Shown here piece by piece: positions 26,984 to 34,394 of a stretch of DNA of 64,000 nt. The DNA comes from a bacterium (lineage in GTDB: Bacteria > Planctomycetota > Planctomycetia > Pirellulales > Pirellulaceae). The stretch lies in contig WGNR01000010.1 in assembly GCA_016124445.1 (NCBI GenBank), forward strand, positions 364,519-428,518, in the 5' to 3' direction. The notes beneath the pieces were generated by a model. The model saw nothing but the letters and a program-made list of their open reading frames with translations, had not been told where the DNA came from and did not search any database. The position numbers and the translations under genes were made by a program. Numbering within the stretch: the stretch's first letter is position 1; every line of letters begins with the position of its first letter.

Positions 26984-27421
26984 TTACTCAGGCAGTCGCC
27001 CTGCAAGCACGAGCGCAAAAACAAATGCAAAGACGGCAAAGCCTTCGATCAATGCGGCTGGCGCCAATGAGATACCAAACACTTCGGGCTTGCTTTTGGA
27101 GGCGTTGATTGCCGACGCACAGGCCACTCCCTGAGCGAACGCGCTAAAAAACAGCGCCAGCCCTGACAAAACACCTAAGGCGAAAATCCCCGGGGAATTA
27201 TCTGCCGTGATTGTGGCCGGCAATGCCATCGTGACGACGATGCCGTAGATCGTCTGCGAGGAGGGCATGGCAGCGACGCCGACAAACCGGCCATAGCCGC
27301 TTTCCACCTCAAGCATCGCGCCACACGCGGCCATGCCGCCCCTCAGGCAGCCGAGCATGCTGCCAATCGCTCCCAACGCCAGCGGCGCATACAATCCGAT
27401 CCAGCCCAATGTTATTTCCAT
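26984..27421 (-). CDS. atpK: V-type ATPase membrane ring subunit K (proteolipid)
   Basis: 145 residues with four membrane helices in two hairpins (about 8-38, 48-70, 80-105, 118-141). Only the second hairpin carries the ion-binding carboxylate, E126 in L-I-E-G-F-A-V-F, as in Enterococcus hirae NtpK. The other ligand positions also fit: M52-P-S-S55-Q56-T-I-Y59 matches NtpK L61/T64/Q65/Y68, and F-A-Q97-G matches Q110. This pattern suggests Na+ rather than H+ coupling. It overlaps the end of subunit I by 10 bp. Confidence 0.92.
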   Translation of the reverse strand: MEITLGWIGLYAPLALGAIGSMLGCLRGGMAACGAMLEVESGYGRFVGVAAMPSSQTIYGIVVTMALPATITADNSPGIFALGVLSGLALFFSAFAQGVACASAINASKSKPEVFGISLAPAALIEGFAVFAFVFALVLAGRLPE

Positions 27422-29286
27422 AGTGATCCATCCCTTCGCCGAAATGGCGTAAATCGTCGCCCTTCGTCTTTTAGGCCCCAGTTGAAGAACTCAATGACAT
27501 TTAGACGCAGACCATGAATGACACCGCTGGAAATCCCCAGCAGCAAGTTCAGCGAATGTCCAAACAATAAAATCAAAAGTGCAAACAACAGCCCCAACCG
27601 CGGAAGTCCACTTCGGACGCCCTCCGCCATTTCATTAAAGGCAGTAGCCAAAGAGGCCGAAGCAAGCCCCAGGGCGAACAAGCGGAGATAGCTCAAAACG
27701 TCGCCAAAGGCGGAGGATATCTTCAACAGCCCCAGTACGCCTTGAACTAGCCGAGTCAGTGGCTTCTCTCGCCAAGCAGTGAAACCGACCACCAGCACCA
27801 GTCCGACAGCGATTCCCATCGCTCCCAAACTTTTGAGGATGGCAAGCGAGTTTGCTGTCGTCCCGGCAGCGATCAGTAAACCGCCACTGACGACAATTGC
27901 CCATCCGATGGAAGCAAGTCCATCACGCAAATCATGATGTCGCCGCGCGTCCATCACATTCGCCAGAACAATATGCAGCCCGCCAACGAGCACCGAGATG
28001 CCCATCATCAAGCGAGAATTGCTCATGTCCAACAGGTTCAGCTGGCCCAGCCACGACTGTTTCGGGGGCGTGATTCCGAAGTAGCTTCCCACCAGGACGC
28101 CATAGATCAAGGAGGTAATCACAATCAATAAAAGCATGGGGCGGAATCGTTGTCCGACCGTGGGTGCGATTTCGATTTCTTCGTCTTCTTGGCCGGTAGG
28201 GTCGCCACCTTCCTCGACGCCTGGTGCCGGCTGCCCGAGTGCACTCCAGGCCCATGCCAGGCCGAATGCCAGCACGATGGCATAGCCGGCGTCGGCCAGG
28301 ATCATGGCGAAGAAGATCGCGAACGATATCAGGACGGTCGACGAGGGATCCCACGTCCAATAGCCGGGTGTCATGTAGAAGTTGACGAGGTCTTCCCCGG
28401 CCTCCGAACGCCTGCGATTGCGCATATAGGTCGGTGGATCGTCTGTAGGATCTGGCTGCCGATACTCGCAGAGGAAGCCGTTTTGGGCACTGTACTCCGC
28501 CAGCGCTTCGTAATGTTCCTGCGGCACCCAGGCTTCAATCGCGAAGAGATCGTCGTTATTGGTCGTTTGATGCAGCGCTACTTCTCGTGCTTCCGCGTCC
28601 TCCAAAGCGACCAGGCTTTTCGCCAAAAGGGTGCACCAGCGCGTCAGGTAGGCGCGCTCGGCCTGGGCATCTTCGATCGCCAATTCCAGTTCTTCCCGGC
28701 GCGAGACCAGGGTTTTCGTGCCCTCTTTGCCAATTTCAACCGGCGGAACCGGCATGAAGGATGGTTTCGTCTCGGAAACCACGACAATGTAGTTATTACG
28801 GTTGTCATGCTGAACAACTTCCCAGGCGTATAAGCTTCCATCCTCGTTCGTCCCTGAATTTGGCGGCAGTGCTTTGACGGCCTGTTTGGGAACGACGTAA
28901 AACCAAAGCCGCCACCGGTCCATCTGCTCTGCCGGCGAGAAGTCAAAGTCACCGAAAGGACGCGCTTGCATCATGCGCTCAAGAACGTCATCTCGCTGGG
29001 CCTCTAAGGCATCCAGCTTCTTTTTCAACGCAAATGCACGCGATTCCACTTCCAGAGGGTCAAATCTTACCGAGTCCCGTGACTGAGGGCGGCGCTGTGG
29101 AGAAGAAAGCAGGAACTTCAATGCCGCCTTGAAGCGATCCTGGGATTCGTGATCTTCTGTGGTGGATTCGGCCGATTCTGGCGGAATGATTTCCAAACAG
29201 CCAAATTCGTACAGGTCATTGAGAAGGCGGTCTTTGTCGCGATTGATTCCTACGAGCGAAACGCGTACGAGAGGGACAATGCTCAT
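27412..29286 (-). CDS. atpI: V-type ATPase subunit I (a-type stator)
   Basis: 624 residues, typical for bacterial NtpI. The cytoplasmic half (about 1-300) is mixed alpha/beta with long helices (E-S-R-A-F-A-L-K-K-K-L-D-A-L-E-A-Q-R-D). The C-terminal half has about seven or eight membrane helices, with F-G-D-V-L-S-Y-L-R-L-F-A-L-G-L-A-S-A in the helix that carries the essential arginine and G-H-S-L-N-L-L-L-G near the end. An acidic insert (about 360-385, rich in E, G and P) lies between helices. It provides the ion half-channels and anchors the stalk. It overlaps subunit D by ATGA (29283-29286) and the ring subunit by 10 bp. Confidence 0.94.
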   Translation of the reverse strand: MSIVPLVRVSLVGINRDKDRLLNDLYEFGCLEIIPPESAESTTEDHESQDRFKAALKFLLSSPQRRPQSRDSVRFDPLEVESRAFALKKKLDALEAQRDDVLERMMQARPFGDFDFSPAEQMDRWRLWFYVVPKQAVKALPPNSGTNEDGSLYAWEVVQHDNRNNYIVVVSETKPSFMPVPPVEIGKEGTKTLVSRREELELAIEDAQAERAYLTRWCTLLAKSLVALEDAEAREVALHQTTNNDDLFAIEAWVPQEHYEALAEYSAQNGFLCEYRQPDPTDDPPTYMRNRRRSEAGEDLVNFYMTPGYWTWDPSSTVLISFAIFFAMILADAGYAIVLAFGLAWAWSALGQPAPGVEEGGDPTGQEDEEIEIAPTVGQRFRPMLLLIVITSLIYGVLVGSYFGITPPKQSWLGQLNLLDMSNSRLMMGISVLVGGLHIVLANVMDARRHHDLRDGLASIGWAIVVSGGLLIAAGTTANSLAILKSLGAMGIAVGLVLVVGFTAWREKPLTRLVQGVLGLLKISSAFGDVLSYLRLFALGLASASLATAFNEMAEGVRSGLPRLGLLFALLILLFGHSLNLLLGISSGVIHGLRLNVIEFFNWGLKDEGRRFTPFRRRDGSLWK

Positions 29287-29912
29287 TGCGGCTCCTCCTC
29301 GTAGTAGTTGCTTTCATCAGCACTTTGCTGCTTGCGTTTGGCAAGTTTGGACGTCACCACGGCCGCACGTTCGGCATCGCCAAGATAAATCCGGATACGT
29401 TGAATATTCTTCTTCGCCGTGGGAATGAGAATCTTCTCGAAGAGGTTTACCCGTTGGGTAATCCGGCGAACTGCTTGATCCAGAATGGCAACACGCTGCT
29501 GGGCGATTCGTAACTCGACCCGAGCATGGGCGGCGTCCTGCAATCTTTGCACCAGCAGATCGGTCCAGGCCGGCGTGCCTAACAGCGAATAGGATGCGAC
29601 GGCAAACTCGACATGTTCCAGCACAGGCAACCGGATCCCGACGACGTTTTGTTCGCCGACTTGATAACCCTCCATCTTCACCAGGCCAGAGAAATCCAAT
29701 TCTTCGTCGGCCAACATCGGTAGTTCCTCGCCGATATTGGTTTCCAGTGCTTCGACCGCTTCGATCGCAACATCTAGTTCTGCATGAGCCTTCTTGGCTT
29801 CCATCGACAACTGCCGTCGCTTGAGATCAAGCGATGGCAACAGTTTCTTGTACAGCTTCAATTGTTGCTGCTGCTGTTGCAATGAGTTCTTGCTGAGTCG
29901 AAGCTTTGCCAT
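29283..29912 (-). CDS. atpD: V-type ATPase subunit D (central shaft)
   Basis: From ATG 29912 (M-A-K-L-R-L-S-K-N-S-L) 209 residues. Two long helices form the shaft: the N-terminal one is glutamine-rich (L-Q-Q-Q-Q-Q-Q-L-K-L-Y-K-K-L-L) and the C-terminal one contains R-V-N-L-F-E-K-I-L-I-P and R-I-R-I-Y-L-G-D. This is the rotor subunit turning inside A3B3. It lies 37 bp after subunit B and overlaps subunit I by 4 bp. No subunit F is visible in the operon, as in related bacterial clusters. Confidence 0.92.
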   Translation of the reverse strand: MAKLRLSKNSLQQQQQQLKLYKKLLPSLDLKRRQLSMEAKKAHAELDVAIEAVEALETNIGEELPMLADEELDFSGLVKMEGYQVGEQNVVGIRLPVLEHVEFAVASYSLLGTPAWTDLLVQRLQDAAHARVELRIAQQRVAILDQAVRRITQRVNLFEKILIPTAKKNIQRIRIYLGDAERAAVVTSKLAKRKQQSADESNYYEEEPQ

Positions 29913-29949
29913 GGTGCATTTATCAGTGCGGAACAATCGTCATTGGTGG

Positions 29950-31314
29950 TCATTGTGCCTGGGGTTCGGCGACTGAATCGGTTGGATCCGTTGTCTTGGG
30001 AAAATACTTGTCGATCAGATGTTGTTTCATAAGCAGTTCCTGAGGCTCAAAACATTCAGCTAAGGTTGTCCAGCAAAGGTCCAACGCCTCAATAACGCCG
30101 ATGGATACCTTGATGTCCATGAAGCGTTCACGAAACAGCTTGCCAAATTTAAGGAGCTTGATGTCAAAGGAGGAGAGCTCGAACGCCATCGCCTGTTTTC
30201 GTTTCGCCTCGACCGATTCGGAATAGAAGCGGATCATCGTATTCATCAGTTGCGAGTGATCTTCGCGCGTTGCCTTGCCGACCACGTGTTGCTTCAAACG
30301 CGATAGCGACCCGAACGGATCAATGATGCCGCTGTGTAAATAGAACTGCCCTTCGGTGATATAGCCGGTATTGTCGGGCACCGGGTGCGTTACATCATCG
30401 CCAGGCATGGTCGTGACGGAGAGGATTGTCACCGAGCCTGCCCCTTTGAAATCGCAGGCTTTCTCGTAACGCTGCGCCAACTGCGTGTAGAGATCGCCCA
30501 TATAGCCTCGGACAGCGGGAATCCGTTCCTGGGCGACGCTGATTTCCTTCATGGCATCCGCGTAGGCCGTCATGTCGGTCAACAGCACCAGAACACGTTT
30601 GCCCTCCTCAACGGCAAAGTGTTCGGCGACGGCTAGCGCCATGTCCGGTACCAGCAAGCGTTCCACCAAGGGATCGGAAGCTTGATTGACATACATCACC
30701 GTCCGCCCAAAGACGCCATGTTCTTCAAAGGCGGTTCGGAAGAAGTAGTAGTCGTCGAAAATCAGCCCCAGTCCGCCGAAAACCAACACGTCCGCATCGG
30801 CTTGAAAACCGATCCGGGCAAGCAGTTCGCTATGCGGTTCGCCAGCCACGGTGAAGATCGGTATCTTCTGACTTTCCACCAGGCAGTTGAACAGGTCGAT
30901 CATCGGTACGCGGGTTTCGATCATGTTGGTCGGCATTACCCGCATCACTGGGTTTACCGTGGGACCTGCGACGCGTACGTGAGGGTCCGCCGAGAGATCG
31001 GGACCGCCATCCATGGGTTCGCCTGAGCCGCGAAAGATGCGGCCCAGGATATTGGGAGAATAGACCACGTCCAGCGGCTTCCCTTGAAACCGAACGGTGG
31101 CATCGGTGGAAAGTCCTTTTCCGCCGGAGAAGACCTGCAGGCTGACCAGGTCTCGATCGAGACCGATAACGCGAGCCAACGAGGTCTCGCCATCGGTGTT
31201 CTCAATCTCGGCCATATCGCCCAGGGCGACATTGGTGGCCCGCAAGCGAATCACGTCGCCGACGATCTCTAGAACACGTGTATGCCGAATCAAAGATTGC
31301 AACTCACTCGACAT
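29950..31314 (-). CDS. atpB: V-type ATPase regulatory subunit B
   Basis: 454 residues, the usual length of subunit B, beginning near L-I-R-H-T-R-V-L-E-I-V-G-D-V-I. It lacks a canonical P-loop and has the B-type T-V-A-G-E-P-H-S-E-L-L-A-R-I. Other conserved segments are T-D-M-T-A-Y-A-D-A-M-K-E-I, P-A-V-R-G-Y-M-G-D-L-Y and P-V-P-D-N-T-G-Y-I-T-E-G-Q. It is the first gene of the V-ATPase operon here. A 9-bp perfect hairpin lies upstream, between it and the preceding minus-strand gene. Confidence 0.96.
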   Translation of the reverse strand: MSSELQSLIRHTRVLEIVGDVIRLRATNVALGDMAEIENTDGETSLARVIGLDRDLVSLQVFSGGKGLSTDATVRFQGKPLDVVYSPNILGRIFRGSGEPMDGGPDLSADPHVRVAGPTVNPVMRVMPTNMIETRVPMIDLFNCLVESQKIPIFTVAGEPHSELLARIGFQADADVLVFGGLGLIFDDYYFFRTAFEEHGVFGRTVMYVNQASDPLVERLLVPDMALAVAEHFAVEEGKRVLVLLTDMTAYADAMKEISVAQERIPAVRGYMGDLYTQLAQRYEKACDFKGAGSVTILSVTTMPGDDVTHPVPDNTGYITEGQFYLHSGIIDPFGSLSRLKQHVVGKATREDHSQLMNTMIRFYSESVEAKRKQAMAFELSSFDIKLLKFGKLFRERFMDIKVSIGVIEALDLCWTTLAECFEPQELLMKQHLIDKYFPKTTDPTDSVAEPQAQ

Positions 31315-31367
31315 TTCTATTCTCCTGACTTAGGCACAGAAATGCCGTAGACCAGCGCTTAAAGCGT

Positions 31368-31398
31368 GGGGACCCTTGCCATTGTCAGCAGGGTCCCC
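31368..31398 (-). terminator. Strong stem-loop after the repeat-rich secreted gene
   Basis: A perfect 9-bp stem ggggaccct (31368-31376) / agggtcccc (31390-31398) with a 13-nt loop lies between the end of the 31442 gene and the V-ATPase operon. No T-run follows on the minus strand, so it may be a rho-dependent stop, an attenuator or an mRNA end-protecting hairpin rather than a classical terminator. Confidence 0.5.
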
Positions 31399-31441
31399 AA
31401 AACAGGTCGAAAAACCTCGGCATGCCGTACATTTCATCAGT

Positions 31442-32857
31442 CTAAGGAGTTTTGGCTTCCGGGTCATCCAGGTGTACCAGGAGCCACTGCTGGGTCGTGC
31501 CATCTGCGAAATGAACCAACGCCGGTGCGGTGTCTTTCGTCAGATTGGAGATCCCGGTTTCCATGATGGGCCGCGACTTCCCGACAATGTTAAAAGCACA
31601 TCGCTGAGATTGCTTGTCGACCATGCCTTCAACGGTTTGGGTTTGGTTGGTGGTCGTATTGTTCAGCGTTCCGGAGATGATTCCTTCCTTGCTGATGGCC
31701 AGCTGTAAGAAGAGAGTCGGGTCCGGGCCATCCTTCTGGCCATCTTCGGTCAGGGCAAAGACACCTAGCGGCATCCATTGGCACTGATCTGGCGGGATGT
31801 TGGGAGCGCTACTCGCGATTTCCGCTGCCTGGTCCGCGAATTCTTCCGCCGTCACGTAGACCTGATCGCCGTAGTAAACGTTGCCGTTGTCGTAGTAAAC
31901 GTTTTCCCCGTAGTCATAGTAAATAGGTTGTGACCAGCCATAGTTGACCCAGCCGGTCAGGCCTGACCAGGCGGCCCAGCGGAATGGCCTGGTGATGGCC
32001 CATGCGCCCCAGAGGGGATGATCCGACCAGAAGTCGCGGATGGGATGATTGTGGACCTGGTTGCGGATTTCATCACGGCGGAAATTACGGTCCTGGTGGC
32101 GTTCTTGTCGATTGGCGATGCGATCAGGCCGGCTTCCATTAACGGGGCGTTCTCCTACGCCGGGTCGATTCCCTGCGCCTGGACGTTCACCCGGTCCCGG
32201 TCTGGTACCTGGACGGTCACCAGTTGCAGGACGATCCGCGAGTCCTGGCCGTTCACCTGGGGCGGGGCGTGTTTCGGGGCGAGTGCCTGGCCGTGGACCG
32301 GTATCACGCAGAAAGTCAGCCGCAGCGCCGCCTGCCGCGCCACCGGCTACGCCAGCACCAATATTACTCGGCAGGTTGCTGGGACGGGTGGCTGGAAGCG
32401 TGCTTGCGCCGCCACCGGTTGACGGTTTCAGTCCTAAAAAGTTCTGGACATCTCCACTGCTTGGTCGGCCGCCGCTTACCGGGTTACTCGGACGCGTTCC
32501 CGGAACGTTGCCAGGTCGTGTACTCGGAACGTTACCAGGCCGCGTGCTAGGGGTTCCCGCGGGCCGCGTGCCGCTGGCGGGGAGCTTCGAGGTACTCGGG
32601 GGAGAAACGCTGGGACGGGATGTACTTGGCCGGGATGTACTCGGGCGCGAAACACTCGGTGTGGATGGGCGGGGCGTGGATGGACGCGGAGCAGGTCGGC
32701 TTACGGCGGGCGAACGACTAACCGACGGGCGGGCACCTCCACCACCACTGAAACCTCCTCCACCTCCGCCCCCTCGGCCACCGCGAGCGAAGCTATCGCT
32801 GACGAGGAAGCAGCTGGCTGCCAAGGCTACGAATATCCAAATTGCGACGCGTTTCAT
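31442..32857 (-). CDS. Secreted low-complexity Arg/Pro/Gly-rich repeat protein
   Basis: 471 residues with a clear signal peptide (M-K-R-V-A-I-W-I-F-V-A-L-A-A-S-C-F-L-V-S-D-S-F-A split at about 25). Residues about 26-45 are a glycine run. Residues about 45-260 are disordered repeats built on S-R-P-S-T, T-R-P-G-N-V-P and G-E-R-P-G-x units. About 270-330 is a Trp/Tyr-rich segment (D-H-P-L-W-G-A-W-A-I-T-R-P-F-R-W and Y-Y-D-Y-G-E-N-V-Y-Y). About 350-471 is a small globular domain. The TAGGAG site 6 bp before ATG 32857 supports this start. Proteins with this build are frequent in Planctomycetes, but the function is unknown; a cell-surface or matrix role is a guess. It follows the SnoaL-like gene by 58 bp, probably in one operon. 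Confidence 0.75.
   Translation of the reverse strand: MKRVAIWIFVALAASCFLVSDSFARGGRGGGGGGGFSGGGGARPSVSRSPAVSRPAPRPSTPRPSTPSVSRPSTSRPSTSRPSVSPPSTSKLPASGTRPAGTPSTRPGNVPSTRPGNVPGTRPSNPVSGGRPSSGDVQNFLGLKPSTGGGASTLPATRPSNLPSNIGAGVAGGAAGGAAADFLRDTGPRPGTRPETRPAPGERPGLADRPATGDRPGTRPGPGERPGAGNRPGVGERPVNGSRPDRIANRQERHQDRNFRRDEIRNQVHNHPIRDFWSDHPLWGAWAITRPFRWAAWSGLTGWVNYGWSQPIYYDYGENVYYDNGNVYYGDQVYVTAEEFADQAAEIASSAPNIPPDQCQWMPLGVFALTEDGQKDGPDPTLFLQLAISKEGIISGTLNNTTTNQTQTVEGMVDKQSQRCAFNIVGKSRPIMETGISNLTKDTAPALVHFADGTTQQWLLVHLDDPEAKTP
31980..32760 (-). repeat. Degenerate tandem repeat inside the Arg/Pro/Gly-rich gene
   Basis: The coding sequence contains many near-identical short units that translate to R-P-S-T-S, T-R-P-G-N-V-P and E-R-P-G (for example two consecutive copies around 32500-32545). 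Because of codon composition the opposite strand is also open over about 820 bp, which produces a false antisense frame. Confidence 0.7.
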
Positions 32858-32915
32858 AACGATCTCCTAAGAGAATAATGTCTTCGTTTGAGTTCGGGAA
32901 ACTGGCAGTTCAGCG

Positions 32916-33812
32916 TTACTGGCTGATCTCTCGTTTGACGACGACGGGACCAATGTTCGGCAGCAATTCGCCACCAGCTTCGCGCGATTGAGATTGCCAG
33001 GTAAGTGTGTCGTTATCTTGCTTGGTGATGGAATTGACCGATGCTGATCTGCTGCCGTCGGGTGCGACCCCTTTGACCACGATCTGCCAGGTGTTTCCCT
33101 TCTGCGTCCAGGTTCCTTCGCCAAATCCCCCATCAGAGTCGAAGACCCACGAACGGATCTGCTCGGCGGCAGGGTCCCAGCCAATGATCTGCATGCCGGA
33201 AACCTGAATCCGGTCACTTACCGAGACCGTAAACATCCGGGTCATGAAGTTGCGATTCTTCGTCCACTGGCAGGTCGTTTCCACGGTTGCGGAGTCGTCT
33301 TGATCAACCCACGAGCCGATCATCCATTCCAGATCTTTCAAGTGTTCGTAATTCGATTTCACGACCGGAACGTCTTCTTCGGTCACGCGATCCAACAGCC
33401 ACTTTCCGTCACGCTTCACAAAGATGGCCGTGTATTCGGTCTCTTCAGGTTGCTCGTTGGCTCGAATGACTTGGGCTGTCCCAAACTCAGCCGCAACCGT
33501 CGGCGAGATGAATTGAACCGAACTGGTTTGTGCTTGCAGTTTGATTCCCTTGTTTGCCTCGAAGATTCCAGAGAACTGAGATTCGATCGCCTCGCGGCCG
33601 ACGACCTGTTCTCCGCTGCCGGGGTTCGTGTAGACAGCGTCGGGGGACCACATGGAAGCGAGCAGCTTCGCGTCCCCAGCGTTGAATGCCTCGGTGTATG
33701 CCTGTACTGCCTTGCGTATGCTCTCTTCGTCGGCGGCCTGATCCGCCACCACGGGAAGAACAAAGACGGCAAGCCAAGTGATACTCGCCAATACGATGCT
33801 GAAGTGTTTCAT
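32916..33812 (-). CDS. Secreted SnoaL-like (DUF4440/SgcJ-EcaC) protein
   Basis: From ATG 33812 (M-K-H-F-S-I-V-L-A) 298 residues with a signal peptide ending near V-V-A-D-Q (about 23). An N-terminal NTF2/SnoaL-like domain (about 26-150) has E-S-I-R-K-A-V-Q-A-Y-T-E-A-F-N-A-G-D-A-K and D-A-V-Y-T-N-P. The C-terminal half (about 155-298) is a lipocalin-like beta barrel with W-M-I-G-S-W and I-I-G-W-D-P. Both folds bind small hydrophobic ligands; whether this is an enzyme is not known. A GGAG upstream of ATG 33812 supports the start over the longer frame from 33884. It precedes the repeat-rich secreted gene by 58 bp. Confidence 0.8.
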   Translation of the reverse strand: MKHFSIVLASITWLAVFVLPVVADQAADEESIRKAVQAYTEAFNAGDAKLLASMWSPDAVYTNPGSGEQVVGREAIESQFSGIFEANKGIKLQAQTSSVQFISPTVAAEFGTAQVIRANEQPEETEYTAIFVKRDGKWLLDRVTEEDVPVVKSNYEHLKDLEWMIGSWVDQDDSATVETTCQWTKNRNFMTRMFTVSVSDRIQVSGMQIIGWDPAAEQIRSWVFDSDGGFGEGTWTQKGNTWQIVVKGVAPDGSRSASVNSITKQDNDTLTWQSQSREAGGELLPNIGPVVVKREISQ

Positions 33813-34394
33813 TAGTCTGTTCTCCGGTTGAACGGTTGACTGTGGGGGATTTTGATGAGGCGCCAATGGCATCCAGGATGACATTCGGGCCTCTGATACG
33901 ACGGAGACGGATTACCTCTGCCGTGGTTGGCTTCAGTGACATTTCGATAGAGGGCAGAGGCGGTGGAATCGCTCTGCGGGGAAATGTTCTTCCAATTGAC
34001 TCTGCTCGTTCCAACGGACGATCAAGATGACTGCCGATTCGCACGCGTGACTGCTCGCGAATCGAGCCGTACTCCAAGAGTTCCAGCGAATGATTCGTTC
34101 GATGCCGGGATGACTGATCGCTACCCGATTTGGCGTCTTCGAGGTTCATCTTGAGCACAGACAATCAGTTAACACACGATGGTGCAGTTAGCCAGATTCA
34201 GAGTGGTTCTCTAACTTCAAAATATCGTGGTGATCCGCATCAATGCAAACAATCTCTGTACGACTTTTCGAAAGTTAATCGTTCCGAAGAAGTTTGACGC
34301 ACGAGATCGGTTTCATCGGCCAGATCGGCGGTTCAAAGAAAAGTGCGTAGATGCTTAAAAGGGGAACTCCCCAGTCGCAATTTGGGGGCGCGCC
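33813..34394. other. Intergenic region between SnoaL-like gene and dCache kinase
   Basis: About 580 bp with no convincing gene; short frames on both strands lack family features. The right end holds a short hairpin that could terminate the kinase transcript. The left part must hold the promoter of the SnoaL-like gene. Confidence 0.4.
34357..34372 (-). terminator. Possible short terminator after the dCache kinase
   Basis: On the minus strand GGGG-AGTT-CCCC is followed directly by TTTT, 22 bp after the kinase stop. The stem is only four GC pairs, so the call is tentative. Confidence 0.4.

Noticed and set aside
31980..32760. CRISPR-like repeat array
   Set aside because: The short repeats are in-frame, degenerate coding repeats with no regular spacers or cas genes.
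32049..32870. 273-residue plus-strand frame opposite the repeat protein
   Set aside because: Antisense of an Arg/Pro/Gly-rich repeat gene; the translation is a low-complexity mirror and lacks a ribosome site.
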